Position numbers and translations under genes: made by a program. Below, piece after piece: positions 23,849 through 32,740 of a stretch of 34,115 bases of DNA (its first letter is position 1; the number at the start of each line of letters is the position of its first letter). Source of the stretch: an uncultured bacterium (GTDB lineage: Bacteria; Verrucomicrobiota; Lentisphaeria; Victivallales; Victivallaceae); the NCBI GenBank assembly GCA_900551245.1, contig URVC01000051.1, forward strand, positions 1-34,115, read 5' to 3'. The notes beneath the pieces were generated by a model. It saw only the letters and a program-made list of their open reading frames with translations, did not search any database and was not told the origin of the DNA.

Positions 23849-25882
23849 ATGGGTCCTGTCGCATACCTCGCAGCGCTGCTGTTTCTTCTGATTCCCGGTG
23901 TCATCAGCGCCCTCTTTACCGCCGAACTTTTCGACCGCTGCCTGTGGGCCCTGCTCTCCGCCGTCGTCGGAGCGGGAGCGGTCGCCTTTGCCGGCGCACT
24001 GCTCCCGGACAGCTGGAAACGGCGCCGCGCCGCCCTCACCGGAGGCGTGATGTTCTTCGTCCAGCTCCTCACTCTGGCGGAAGGGTGCGCCTGGATGATC
24101 AGCGGCAAAACCTTCAGCTACGAATTCGCCCTGCACCTCTCTCTCAACACGTTGCGCTACGGAATGTCCGACTACGAGTGGGCCGCGCTCGCGGCGCTCT
24201 TCTATCTTGTACTCACCGCCGTCGCCGTCGGACTGCTGAACCGGAAAAGTCCCGGGCAGTTCCGCCGGAAAATCGCCCTCCCCGCCGGAGGCGTCGCCCT
24301 GCTTCTGCTGTTCTTTCTGCCGACGCCGACGGGGGAAGCGCTCCGCTTCTGGGTCATCCGCCCGCTGACGCGCCAGGACACTGTGGTGACCGAGAGCGAT
24401 TACTCCCGCTTCGGCATCAAGCGCAAAATTCCGGACCGGGACGACGTCACCGCCCTGCCGGGGAAAAATCTGGTCCTCGTCTATCTCGAAAGCACCGAAA
24501 ACAGCTATCTGGATGAAGAACGCTTCCCCAACCTGATGCCGAATACCCGCAAACTGCTGGAAGAGGCCATTGTCTTCGAAGAGATTCAACCCTCGGAATA
24601 CGCGACCTTCACCTTCGGCGCCCTGTTCGCGTCGCAGTCCGGCTACGACCTCACCGACCTCCAGCTCGCCGGCAGGCTCGGCAACGACGGCGTCAATCCG
24701 GCCGTCGGCAACCGCCTCAGCTCGCTGCCCGGCGTACTGAAAAAAGCGGGATACTTCCTCAGCTTCATGAACAGCGCCTCGCTCAATTTCGCCGGAGCGG
24801 GCGTGATGCTCTCTGAATTCGGCTACGACGACCTCTGGGCGGCGGAGGCCCTCCCCCCCGGGGTGAGAAAACAGCTCGGATTTGAAGGCGAATGGGGCGG
24901 CTGTCGCGATACGATGCTCTTCCGCATCGGTGCGGAAAAATACCGGGTTCTGAGCGAACGCGGCCAGCCGTTCCTGCTGGCACTGTTGACCATTGACGCC
25001 CATCATCCCAATGGATTCGTGGCGCCGGATGGGCCGGTTTACGCCCGTCCCGGCGAAGAACCCTCCCAGCTGCTCACCGCCATTCACCGCACCGATCAGG
25101 CGCTGGGGGAATTCGTCAAACAACTCAAACGCCTGCCGGCCTGGAAGGATACGGTGCTCTTCGTCGTCACCGATCATCTCGCCATGAACGGCGCCACCAC
25201 CTCCGACCTCCTGCGGGAGAACCCGCACCGGCGTCTGCTCGCCTTCGCCCTCAACGCCGGCGCTCCCCGCCGGATCACCGTCAAAGGGAAGACATTCGAC
25301 CTGGCGCCGACTCTGCTGGAACTGGCAGGAGTACGGCACAACTACCTCTTTCCGCTGGGCGAAAGTCTGCTGGGCAACCCGAATCCCAACCGGCTGCGCG
25401 GCGACTCCCCGACCGCGAAACCGGCATTGGAACAGCTTCTGCTGGAAAAATCCGGCGCACCCGCGGGAAGGATACAGGATGGCACGGTCCGTGTCACCGC
25501 CGACCCGTATGCGGCACTGGTGATCAACGGCATTCTGATGCCGCTCTTCTCGCAATCCTACGGCATCCTGATCCTGCCGGAAGGGGACGAGTGCTTCGCC
25601 GTTCATCTCTCGCCGGAAAACCGGGCGGAGAAGTGGCGCCGCCTGGAGAGTGCCGCGGCAATCGCGACATTTCTGGAGGAGGGAGAGCGCAATCTGCTCT
25701 TCGGCAAGGCGTCCGGTCCGGCCGGCGTGCTCACCGGCCTGTCGGAACTTCCGCCCGACGACTACATCCTCGCCATTCAGGAAAACGGGAAGTTCCGCAC
25801 CGTCCACGGCCCGCGTCCGGAAACGCTGGTGCTGCCGCTTGCTCAGGACAGCACTCCGGCCGCTCCGACGGGAAACCGGTAG
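23849..25882 (+). CDS. OpgB/MdoB-like membrane phosphoglycerol transferase (sulfatase superfamily)
   Basis: A 677-residue inner-membrane enzyme with about five hydrophobic spans in the first 175 residues and a periplasmic alkaline-phosphatase-fold domain. E214 (VYLESTEN), nucleophile T255 (FTFGALFASQSG) and D442-H443 (VVTDHLAMNG) match the metal site. TFGALFASQ and DHLAMN are closer to OpgB, which moves phosphoglycerol from phosphatidylglycerol to periplasmic glucans, than to Gram-positive LtaS. The acceptor here is unknown and could be another glycan; a phosphoethanolamine transferase is less likely. Only a weak ribosome site is seen. It is divergent from rpmE and ends four bases from the glycosyltransferase gene on the other strand. 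Confidence 0.85.
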   Translation: MGPVAYLAALLFLLIPGVISALFTAELFDRCLWALLSAVVGAGAVAFAGALLPDSWKRRRAALTGGVMFFVQLLTLAEGCAWMISGKTFSYEFALHLSLNTLRYGMSDYEWAALAALFYLVLTAVAVGLLNRKSPGQFRRKIALPAGGVALLLLFFLPTPTGEALRFWVIRPLTRQDTVVTESDYSRFGIKRKIPDRDDVTALPGKNLVLVYLESTENSYLDEERFPNLMPNTRKLLEEAIVFEEIQPSEYATFTFGALFASQSGYDLTDLQLAGRLGNDGVNPAVGNRLSSLPGVLKKAGYFLSFMNSASLNFAGAGVMLSEFGYDDLWAAEALPPGVRKQLGFEGEWGGCRDTMLFRIGAEKYRVLSERGQPFLLALLTIDAHHPNGFVAPDGPVYARPGEEPSQLLTAIHRTDQALGEFVKQLKRLPAWKDTVLFVVTDHLAMNGATTSDLLRENPHRRLLAFALNAGAPRRITVKGKTFDLAPTLLELAGVRHNYLFPLGESLLGNPNPNRLRGDSPTAKPALEQLLLEKSGAPAGRIQDGTVRVTADPYAALVINGILMPLFSQSYGILILPEGDECFAVHLSPENRAEKWRRLESAAAIATFLEEGERNLLFGKASGPAGVLTGLSELPPDDYILAIQENGKFRTVHGPRPETLVLPLAQDSTPAAPTGNR

Positions 25883-25886
25883 AATT

Positions 25887-26648
25887 TTATTTTGCGCCGA
25901 GCACCTCGTCCCACGGCCGGACGAAGCACTTCGCGTCGGTGGTAAATACGTTGTAGTGGACGATGTGACAGAATGCGGCCACGCCATCGCGCCAGCCGAT
26001 CTTCTTCCCCTCGTCATAACGGCGCGGATTGTAGGAGATCGGCACCTCCCAGATCCGCAGCCGCCGCGAGCGGGCCAATTTCGCCGTGAGCTCCACCTCG
26101 ATGCCGAACCGGCACGACTCCAGAATCAAATTCTGAATCACCTCCCGCCGGAACGCCTTGTAACAAGTCTCCATGTCGGAGAGATGGATGTCGGAAAAGA
26201 AGTTGGAGAAAAAGGTCAGCACCTTGTTGCCCATCTCGTGCCGGAAAAAGCGCACCTGCCCCGGCGTCCCCATGAAGCGGGAGCCGTAAACCACATCCGC
26301 CTTCCCCTCCACCAGAGGTGCCAGCACGATGGGGTAATCCTCGGGGGAGTACTCGAAATCGGCGTCCTGCACCATCACGAACGGCTTCCGCGCCTCCCGA
26401 AACCCCCGGATCAGCGCCGCGCCCTTCCCCTGATTGACCTCCTGATTGAGCAGACGCACCCGCGGATTCTCCCGGAACGTCTGCAGTTTCTCCCAGGTGC
26501 CGTCTTTCGATGCATCGTTGACGATCACCAGCTCACCGACCTCGGGACGCGCCAGCACCCGGTTGACGATCTCACAGATCGTCCCCTCCTCGTTATAGGC
26601 GGGCATCACCACGGTAAGCACGCCGGAAGCCTGTTCGAGCGTTTTCAT
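25887..26648 (-). CDS. Family 2 glycosyltransferase, polyprenyl-phosphate sugar synthase type
   Basis: A 253-residue GT-A fold glycosyltransferase. VVMPAYNEEGTI is the nucleotide-binding start, LVIVNDASKDGTW follows, and VMVQDADFEYSPEDY carries the DXD-like metal site. GKGAALIRGF and ETCYKAFRREV are typical of the DPM1/dolichyl- or undecaprenyl-phosphate mannose/glucose synthase branch. No membrane helices are visible. It probably loads a sugar onto a lipid carrier, which fits the neighbouring UppP and DUF368 genes. The start at 26648 has AGGAGG six bases upstream. It is the last gene of a run with proC and uppP. Confidence 0.88.
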   Translation of the reverse strand: MKTLEQASGVLTVVMPAYNEEGTICEIVNRVLARPEVGELVIVNDASKDGTWEKLQTFRENPRVRLLNQEVNQGKGAALIRGFREARKPFVMVQDADFEYSPEDYPIVLAPLVEGKADVVYGSRFMGTPGQVRFFRHEMGNKVLTFFSNFFSDIHLSDMETCYKAFRREVIQNLILESCRFGIEVELTAKLARSRRLRIWEVPISYNPRRYDEGKKIGWRDGVAAFCHIVHYNVFTTDAKCFVRPWDEVLGAK

Positions 26649-26685
26649 CCATAACCTCCTCGGCCGGTCGTTCACCGCCGCATTC

Positions 26686-27492
26686 CTAGTTCTTCCCGAG
26701 CTCCTCGGAGCGCCGCGCACACGCCCGGACCGCCGCGATCACCGCACCGGCAAACGCCCGGTCCTCCAGCACCTCCAGCGCCCGGATGGTCGTTCCGCCC
26801 GGACTGGTCACCTGATCCTTCAGAATCGCCGGATGGATCCCGGTCTCCTTCGCCATCGCCGCCGAACCCAGCACCGTCTGGATCGCCAGCTGCGTCGCCA
26901 CATCGCGCGGCAGCCCCTCGGCAACTCCGCCGTCGGACAGCGCCCGGATGAATTCAAACACATAGGCCGGACCGCTGCCCGAAAGCGCCGTCACCGCCGT
27001 CAGATATTTCTCCTCCACCTGCATGGCGACGCCGACCGCGGAGAGAATCCGCTTCGCCAGCTCACCGTCGGCGGCCTGCGCTTCCGGGGCGAGCGAGTAA
27101 CCGGCCGCCCCCTCGCCCACCAGCGCGGGCGTGTTCGGCATGACCCGCACAATCCGCCCCGAACCGGTCAGCGCCGTCAGCCGCGCAATCGGCACACCAG
27201 CCACGATCGATATGACCGGCTTCCCGGCGAGAGCTCCCGCCAGCGGCTCCAGCGCCGATGCCAGCACCTGCGGCTTCACCGCCAGCAGCACCGCCTCGGC
27301 CTGCGCAATGCCCTCGTTCAGAGCGTCGCCACTGTAACAATGGACGCCGGTTTTCTCTTCAAATTCCTGCGCCGCTCTCGCCGATACGTCAAAGGCGGCC
27401 AGTTCGGATTTTTGAAACACCCCGGCCTTGACGATGCCGCCCGCGATCGCGGTCGCCATCTTGCCGGCTCCCAGAAAGAAAAGTTTGAACAT
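26686..27492 (-). CDS. proC: Pyrroline-5-carboxylate reductase
   Basis: A 268-residue enzyme for the last step of proline synthesis, NAD(P)H reduction of pyrroline-5-carboxylate. FFLGAGKMATAIAGG is the dinucleotide-binding loop. AVKPQVL and RVMPNTPALVGEGAAGYS lie in the middle. TALSGSGPAYVF and LKDQVTSPGGTTIRALEVLE form the dimerisation and substrate domain. Length and all motifs are normal. It lies six bases after uppP and 37 before the glycosyltransferase. Confidence 0.97.
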   Translation of the reverse strand: MFKLFFLGAGKMATAIAGGIVKAGVFQKSELAAFDVSARAAQEFEEKTGVHCYSGDALNEGIAQAEAVLLAVKPQVLASALEPLAGALAGKPVISIVAGVPIARLTALTGSGRIVRVMPNTPALVGEGAAGYSLAPEAQAADGELAKRILSAVGVAMQVEEKYLTAVTALSGSGPAYVFEFIRALSDGGVAEGLPRDVATQLAIQTVLGSAAMAKETGIHPAILKDQVTSPGGTTIRALEVLEDRAFAGAVIAAVRACARRSEELGKN

Positions 27493-27498
27493 AATCCA

Positions 27499-28338
27499 CT
27501 ATCTCCTTGCCATAACGGCGATCTGCCAGAGAATGACGGCGATGCCGATTGCATACAAATACCACGAAAACACCGAGAGCCGCCCGCGCCGGATCAGCCG
27601 GGTCAGCCAGGACAGAGCGAAAAAGCTCACCAGCGCGGAGATCAGCAGCCCCGCCGCCATCATCGGCAGCGTCACGCCCCCCTCCTCCACCGGGAGTCCA
27701 TCGCGGCAGAGGCTGACCAGCTCGAGAAATGCCGCGCCGCCGATCGCCGGAATCGCCAGAAGAAATGAGAAGGTTCCGGCCGCGCTCCGCTCCACGCCGG
27801 AGAGAATTCCCGCCGTAATCGTCGTCCCCGAACGCGACAGACCGGGAAGAATCGCAAACATCTGGCTCACCCCGACCACCAGCGCCTGCCGGAGCGTAAT
27901 CGCCTCCAGCGCCGTCGGCGGCAGATCCCGCTCCGCCTCCGGCCGGACGATCAGTTTCGGCTTCTCCGAAAGCCGCAGCAGCGTGGCGGTGATCAGAAAT
28001 GCCAGCCCGATCATCACCGGTTCGCCGAAGAGTTTCTCATCCATTCCGGAGAGCTTCAGCGCGACGCCCGCCAGTCCCGCCGGAATCGTCCCGGCAATCA
28101 CCATCAGCAGCAGGTGGAACTGCTCCCGCCGGAAAAAGCCCAGCAGTGTCTTGAAGTAAAACACCAGAATCGCCAGCAGCGACCCGGCGTGCAGCACGAT
28201 TCCGAGCGCGAGGCTCCGATCCTCCCGGAACCCGAACAACGCTCCCAGCACGGCCAGATGACCGGAGGAACTGACAGGAAGAAATTCAGCGATTCCCTGC
28301 ACGACGGCAAGGATGATTACATAGATCCAGACATTCAT
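27499..28338 (-). CDS. uppP: Undecaprenyl-diphosphatase (BacA type)
   Basis: A 279-residue polytopic inner-membrane phosphatase that recycles undecaprenyl pyrophosphate to the monophosphate carrier for peptidoglycan and surface glycans; it can confer bacitracin tolerance. The signature AEFLPVSSSGHL (residues 17-28, E18) and the second motif LPGLSRSGTT are both present. The start at 28338 gives the family N-terminus (MNVWIYVIILAVVQGIAE); a longer frame upstream would run into the preceding small gene. The ribosome site is weak. It follows the small membrane protein by 16 bases. Confidence 0.95.
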   Translation of the reverse strand: MNVWIYVIILAVVQGIAEFLPVSSSGHLAVLGALFGFREDRSLALGIVLHAGSLLAILVFYFKTLLGFFRREQFHLLLMVIAGTIPAGLAGVALKLSGMDEKLFGEPVMIGLAFLITATLLRLSEKPKLIVRPEAERDLPPTALEAITLRQALVVGVSQMFAILPGLSRSGTTITAGILSGVERSAAGTFSFLLAIPAIGGAAFLELVSLCRDGLPVEEGGVTLPMMAAGLLISALVSFFALSWLTRLIRRGRLSVFSWYLYAIGIAVILWQIAVMARR

Positions 28339-28354
28339 ACACGAAAACACTTCA

Positions 28355-28624
28355 TCAAGGTTGAACAATCGGCACCGGCACAACCGGTTCCGGTGGCGAC
28401 ACCGGCGGCTCCGCCGGAGCTTCGCCCTGCTTTCTGGCACGATCGAGCGTGTCATCCACCCCCGTTTTGACCTGCGTCCAGGCGCTCTCCGCGGCATTCA
28501 GCCCCTCTTTGCGGGCCGTCGGATTGAAATAGACATAGAGCCCGAATCCGATCGCCGCCACCAGCAGAATTGCCGTAAGACAGCCGGCCATCAGGCCGCA
28601 GCAACATCCGAAACCGCCTCTCAT
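28355..28624 (-). CDS. Small cysteine-rich single-span membrane protein, unknown
   Basis: An 89-residue protein that I do not recognise. It starts MRGGFGCCCGLMAGCLTAIL, with four cysteines before or inside one membrane helix (about 8-32). A charged stretch with Trp follows (NAAESAWTQVKTGVDDTLDRAR) and then a proline-rich tail (PAEPPVSPPEPVVPVP). The start at 28624 overlaps the stop of the HTH regulator by four bases (ATGA) and has GGGGG upstream, so the two are translationally coupled. A role with that regulator or with UppP downstream is possible but unproven. Confidence 0.7.
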   Translation of the reverse strand: MRGGFGCCCGLMAGCLTAILLVAAIGFGLYVYFNPTARKEGLNAAESAWTQVKTGVDDTLDRARKQGEAPAEPPVSPPEPVVPVPIVQP

Positions 28625-29556
28625 TTGCCCCCTGCCTTCAGAGGACGCACCGTGATCTCCAGCACGGGCAGCTCCCACGCCACCTCCTCCAACGTCCGGC
28701 GGGTGCCGGCCAGCCGGAACGCCTTGCGGCGGCCGCGGCGCATCTCCTGAATCAGGTATTTACCGGCGACATCCCGGCAGAGACTCATCTCGCGGTACCC
28801 CTCCGGGCGCCGGTCGGCGACCAACACCAGAAGAGAGCCGGGCAGGCCGAGCGCAAGATCGCGGCCGCTGGCCTGAATCGCCACCGAATCGTCGACCGTG
28901 ACACCGGGCATATCGATGGTCCGCGTCGCCCGGCGCCGGGCATAGGCGGCAAAGGAACCGCTGCCGTCATACGCATCCAGATCGATCAGGTTCAGCAGCG
29001 GAATCTGCTGTTCCGCGCGGTACGGCGCGCTGTTTTCCGCCACTTCGCTGAACGCGTTGTCGAGCGCTTCATTCGCCGCGCCGGTCAAACCGCCCACCCC
29101 GGCACTCTGCAGCAGAGCCGCCGACGTGCACCCCAGAATCGGAGCGATCTTGTTGGCTTCGTCCAGCGTCGGAATCGCCTCAAAACAGGTTTCAAACACC
29201 TTGAGGTGCGACGCCGGCACGCCGGAGAGGTTGGAGAGCTGGCGAAGCGAGAGCCCCCGCTGACAGCGGAGAGCAAACATCAGCTGATTGAACGGAGAAA
29301 GCATGTTCTCCGCCCCGGTCCGGATGCGTGAAAGCAGTGAATTGAGTTCAAATGCCCGTGTCCGATCGAGCGAAATCATCTCGCAAATCGTATCGAGCTG
29401 CTTCTGATTCGGCACGATTTTGCCGTGAATTATCTGCGAAACCGCGGCGGCGGAAATATCCAGCCGGACCGCCAAATCCTTCTGCCGGATATCGGCGTTG
29501 CGCAAATAATCCTTAATCAGCTTTCCAAACTTGATCTTCAGTGGAGTAACTGCCAT
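28621..29556 (-). CDS. Double helix-turn-helix (XRE-type) regulator
   Basis: A 311-residue DNA-binding protein. The first Xre-type domain (about 5-65) reads IRQKDLAVRLDISAAAVSQIIHGK. A second, more diverged one follows (about 88-140, LSLRQLSNLSGVPASHLKVFE). The C-terminal 130 residues (from LLNLIDLDAYDGSG) are mostly beta and carry VTVDDSVAIQASGRDLALGLPG; they recall the LexA/S24-like sensor domain of phage-type repressors, but I see no certain Ser-Lys dyad. It has its own promoter (29604-29631) and is coupled to the small membrane protein. Its targets are unknown. Confidence 0.8.
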   Translation of the reverse strand: MAVTPLKIKFGKLIKDYLRNADIRQKDLAVRLDISAAAVSQIIHGKIVPNQKQLDTICEMISLDRTRAFELNSLLSRIRTGAENMLSPFNQLMFALRCQRGLSLRQLSNLSGVPASHLKVFETCFEAIPTLDEANKIAPILGCTSAALLQSAGVGGLTGAANEALDNAFSEVAENSAPYRAEQQIPLLNLIDLDAYDGSGSFAAYARRRATRTIDMPGVTVDDSVAIQASGRDLALGLPGSLLVLVADRRPEGYREMSLCRDVAGKYLIQEMRRGRRKAFRLAGTRRTLEEVAWELPVLEITVRPLKAGGK

Positions 29557-29603
29557 ATGATTACCTGCAATATCATTTAACTTCCGGTTGCATCTTTTTA
29601 AGT

Positions 29604-29631
29604 AATATACATATCGTTGCGATTATTCCAA
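29604..29631 (-). promoter_or_regulatory. Predicted promoter of the double-HTH regulator gene
   Basis: On the minus strand TTGGAA (29626-29631) and TATATT (29604-29609) are 16 bases apart. They stand about 50 bases before the start codon at 29556, in an AT-rich gap after the pseudouridine synthase gene. Confidence 0.5.
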
Positions 29632-29674
29632 ATTTTTTTTCGAATATCTCGCCGATTTTTCGCGGTTTTCTTCT

Positions 29675-30640
29675 TCATTTTGCGGAATTTTCTCCGTCAC
29701 CGGGCACCATGCGGTCAAGAAGATTCTTAAAATCCGGCGGAATCGGAGCGGTGAACTCCATCGCCTCCCCGGAAACCGGATGCGGCACCCGCAGTTTCCA
29801 CGCGTGAAGCATCTGCCGGGAGAGCCCCTCAATCGACACCCCGGCGCCGCCGTAGAGCGCATCTCCGAGCACCGGATAACCGATCGACGCGAGATGGACC
29901 CGGATCTGATGGGTGCGCCCGGTCAGAATCCGCACCTCCAGCAACGCGGCGGGGACGCCGTCAATCGTGCCGGTACGCACCGTCCGGTAGCGGGTGATCG
30001 CAATTTTCCCGCAACGCTCGACCACCGCCATCTTCTTCCGGTTGACCGGGTGGCGGCCGATCAGGTTCGAAAGTTCCCCCGACGGCCGCTTCGGCACCCC
30101 GCGCACCAGGGCGAGGTAGGTCTTCGCCGTCTCCCGCCCGGCGAACGAGCCGGAAAGTTTGAACTGCGCCGACGCGGTTCTGGCCACCACCAGACAGCCG
30201 GAGGTATCCTTGTCCAGCCGGTGGACGATGCCGGGGCGCGAATTGCCGCAGGCGAGCTCCTCCGCCAGTTGCGGATACCGCCCCAGCAGGGCGTTGACCA
30301 CCGTTCCGGCGGGATTGCCGGCGGCGGGGTGAACCACCACTCCGGCCGGCTTGTCGATCACCAGCATGGCGTCGTCCTCATAGAGAATCGGGAAGTCGAA
30401 CGGCTCCGGAGAGGGTTCCGGGGAGCTCTCCTCCGGCAGGTCGACCTCGATCCGCATTCCGGCCCGGACGGGGTAGCGGGGAATATCGACCGCAGCGCCA
30501 TCCGCCCGCACCATGCCCTCGCGTATCAGCTTCTGCAGATAGGAGCGCGACGAGCCGGGAATCAACCGCGAAAGACAGCGGTCGAGCCGGGTGCCGGCCT
30601 CCTCGGCCGTGATGGAAAATTCAAGCTTTTTTGTGGCCAT
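29675..30640 (-). CDS. RluA-family 23S rRNA pseudouridine synthase (RluD-like)
   Basis: A 321-residue RNA-modifying enzyme. An N-terminal S4 RNA-binding domain (about 17-70, RLDRCLSRLIPGSSRSYLQKLI) precedes the RluA catalytic domain. Catalytic Asp143 lies in GIVHRLDKDTSG, and later landmarks are ILTGRTHQIRVHLASIGYPVLGD. This domain order fits RluD, which modifies helix 69 of 23S rRNA. Its first 20 bases overlap the end of lgt, so the genes are co-transcribed. Confidence 0.95.
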   Translation of the reverse strand: MATKKLEFSITAEEAGTRLDRCLSRLIPGSSRSYLQKLIREGMVRADGAAVDIPRYPVRAGMRIEVDLPEESSPEPSPEPFDFPILYEDDAMLVIDKPAGVVVHPAAGNPAGTVVNALLGRYPQLAEELACGNSRPGIVHRLDKDTSGCLVVARTASAQFKLSGSFAGRETAKTYLALVRGVPKRPSGELSNLIGRHPVNRKKMAVVERCGKIAITRYRTVRTGTIDGVPAALLEVRILTGRTHQIRVHLASIGYPVLGDALYGGAGVSIEGLSRQMLHAWKLRVPHPVSGEAMEFTAPIPPDFKNLLDRMVPGDGENSAK

Positions 30641-31388
30641 GACGCAGAAAATACACCAGCAGAAGGACGCCGGCCGGAATGACCGCCAGCCCGATCAGCT
30701 GGGCAGGAGTGAACAACTCGAATACTTTGGGATTGTCGCCCCGCAGAAGCTCGTTGAGAAAGCGGAACGTACCGTAAAAAATCAGATAGCAGGACATCGC
30801 CACGCCGCGCGGCGCCCGGCGCAACAGATAGAGGTAGAGAAACATGAGCAGAAACTGCCCGCCCGCCTCGTACAGCTGCACCGGATGCAGCGCCGCGCCG
30901 GGATAGCGGAGCGCCGCTTCGCTGCCCGCCGGATAGCGGACGCCCCAGAAAAGTTCGGTCGGCTTTCCGTAACAGCAGCCGTTGAGAAAACAGCCGATCC
31001 GGCCGCAGGCGTGCGCCAGAGCGATCGCCGGCGTGTACGCGTCGAGAATGCGCACGATGTCGAGTTTCTGACGGCGGGCGAAGACCCAGAAAGACGCGAT
31101 TGCCAGCAGAAAACCGCCGTAGAACACCAGTCCGCCCTGATCGATCCGGATGATCCGCCAGAGGTGATCCCGGTACTGGTGGAAAAACTGGACGACGTAA
31201 AAGATTCTCGCCCCGACGATTCCGGTAATCATCGCGACGAAGAGCGAGGCGGACGCCTGATCGGCGGACATAGCCGCATATTTGCGGGTCCTGCCGATCA
31301 GCCAGGCGGCGAGCAGAAAGCCGATCGCCGCCATCAGCCCGTAACTGCGGAGTGAAAATCCGCCAATCTGAAAGAGGACCGGATGCAT
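30621..31388 (-). CDS. lgt: Prolipoprotein diacylglyceryl transferase
   Basis: A 255-residue polytopic enzyme that transfers diacylglycerol from phosphatidylglycerol to the lipobox cysteine of prolipoproteins in the inner membrane. HACGRIGCFLNGCCYGKPT is the signature with the essential arginine. Other family marks are IGGFSLRSYGLMAAIGFLL at the N-terminus, the GLVFYGGFL region, and ALHPVQLYEA. Seven membrane spans are plausible. It starts four bases after the DUF368 gene ends and overlaps the pseudouridine synthase gene. Confidence 0.97.
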   Translation of the reverse strand: MHPVLFQIGGFSLRSYGLMAAIGFLLAAWLIGRTRKYAAMSADQASASLFVAMITGIVGARIFYVVQFFHQYRDHLWRIIRIDQGGLVFYGGFLLAIASFWVFARRQKLDIVRILDAYTPAIALAHACGRIGCFLNGCCYGKPTELFWGVRYPAGSEAALRYPGAALHPVQLYEAGGQFLLMFLYLYLLRRAPRGVAMSCYLIFYGTFRFLNELLRGDNPKVFELFTPAQLIGLAVIPAGVLLLVYFLRHGHKKA

Positions 31389-31392
31389 GATG

Positions 31393-32352
31393 TTACTGTG
31401 CTCCTCCGGAACGTTTTTTCTCCAGCTCTCCGGCGATGGTTTCCAGCACGATCACCAGGGCGAAACCGAATACCGCCAGCCCGATGGCGGCCATGACGCC
31501 GGCGTCGAACTCTTCCGGCAGGACGTTGCTGAGTTCATCAGGGCCCTTCCACGGCCACACCTTGCGGAGCGAGCCGCCCATGAAGCCGATCAGCAGTGCG
31601 ACGGTGAGGTCGTGATATTTGCGGAAGAGCCAGCTCAGCAGCCGCACGAAGGAGGAGATGCCGATGACGATGCCGCAGAGGAAGACGCCGAGCGTCAGCA
31701 GGTTCGGCACGAGATCGGTTCCGCTTTTCAGGTTGTGAACCGCTCCGAGCACATGTTCATATTTCCCCATCAAAACAAGGATGAACGAACCGGAGATACC
31801 GGGGAGAATCATCGCGCAGATGGCGACCGCGCCACAGACAGCGATGTACCAGAGGCCGTCGGGCGGATTCTGAAGCAGCGGAAGTCCGACGATGATCCAG
31901 GCGCCGACCGCGCCGATGAGTGCGGCGATGACACATCCGGGGGTCCATTTGGAGACCCGGCGGAACACGGCGAAGATCGAAGCGACCACCAGCCCGAAGA
32001 AGAACGCCCAGATCTGGGCGGGCCGGTTTTCGAGCATCCACTTGATGTGGGAGGAGAGCAGAAGAATCGCGCTGCCGATGCCGAGGCAGAGAGAGAGCAA
32101 AAAGGGCCACGGAAGCGTCCGGAACGCCTGTGCGATGCGGAAGGTGACCGCCATCTTGACGGCGGCGGGAGTGGTGAAGGCGCGGATCGATTCGATCAAC
32201 TCCTGATAAATGCCGAGGATAAACGCCATGGTTCCGCCGGAGACGCCGGGGACGACATCGGCGGCTCCCATGATGAACCCGGAACAGTAAATACGCAAAT
32301 AGTGTTTGATCGACCGCCCGGAAGCGGTCGTTTTCCGACTTTCTTTCTCCAT
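31393..32352 (-). CDS. DUF368 family protein, probable undecaprenyl-phosphate translocase
   Basis: A 319-residue membrane protein with about eight spans and the DUF368 signature GFIMGAADVVPGVSGGTMAF near residue 30, repeated more weakly as AICAMILPGISGSFILVLMG. DUF368 proteins (PopT) were recently shown to return undecaprenyl phosphate across the membrane for reuse. That function is transferred here by family. It is the first gene of a run with lgt and the pseudouridine synthase gene, and has GGAG seven bases before the start. With uppP 3 kb downstream, two steps of carrier recycling are encoded close together. Confidence 0.88.
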   Translation of the reverse strand: MEKESRKTTASGRSIKHYLRIYCSGFIMGAADVVPGVSGGTMAFILGIYQELIESIRAFTTPAAVKMAVTFRIAQAFRTLPWPFLLSLCLGIGSAILLLSSHIKWMLENRPAQIWAFFFGLVVASIFAVFRRVSKWTPGCVIAALIGAVGAWIIVGLPLLQNPPDGLWYIAVCGAVAICAMILPGISGSFILVLMGKYEHVLGAVHNLKSGTDLVPNLLTLGVFLCGIVIGISSFVRLLSWLFRKYHDLTVALLIGFMGGSLRKVWPWKGPDELSNVLPEEFDAGVMAAIGLAVFGFALVIVLETIAGELEKKRSGGAQ

Positions 32353-32459
32353 AGAAACTCCACAGGACAGCCATTTTGCGGCCGTCTAATTTTTTCCGGC
32401 GACAATGCGGGCAAAGCGGCACAAAAGAGACCGGCGCCCAACCACATTTTGGAAACAAT

Positions 32460-32487
32460 AATATATCCCGGAAACTGCAGAATGCAA
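32460..32487 (-). promoter_or_regulatory. Predicted promoter of the DUF368-lgt operon
   Basis: On the minus strand TTGCAT (32482-32487) and TATATT (32460-32465) have a 16-base spacer, about 110 bases before the start codon at 32352. Confidence 0.45.
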
Positions 32488-32711
32488 AGCGGCATTGAGA
32501 AATCGCCGGGTTTCTTTCCCCTCGTCAATTTCAACGCAAACAACATTACCCCCGGTAGACTCTCTGATTTCCCGAAATACCCATTCCTTATTTAACACGA
32601 TCAACAACAATGAAAATAAAAATCGTACAGCCCAAACAAAGGAGAGAACTGATTTTTTCGCTTGTAATTTATGAAATTTCAAGTATTTTAATCGCCATAT
32701 TACAACTGGAT

Positions 32712-32740
32712 TTGAACCATTATTCTTGTCAGCTTATATC
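32712..32740 (+). promoter_or_regulatory. Predicted promoter of the methyltransferase gene
   Basis: TTGAAC (32712-32717) and TATATC (32735-32740) have a 17-base spacer. The left arm of the inverted repeat at 32723-32768 lies inside this spacer, so a protein bound there would block the promoter. Confidence 0.4.

Noticed and set aside
32386..32682. Minus-strand open frame of 98 codons upstream of the DUF368 gene
   Set aside because: It covers the predicted promoter, has no ribosome site or recognisable motif, and spans the composition change.
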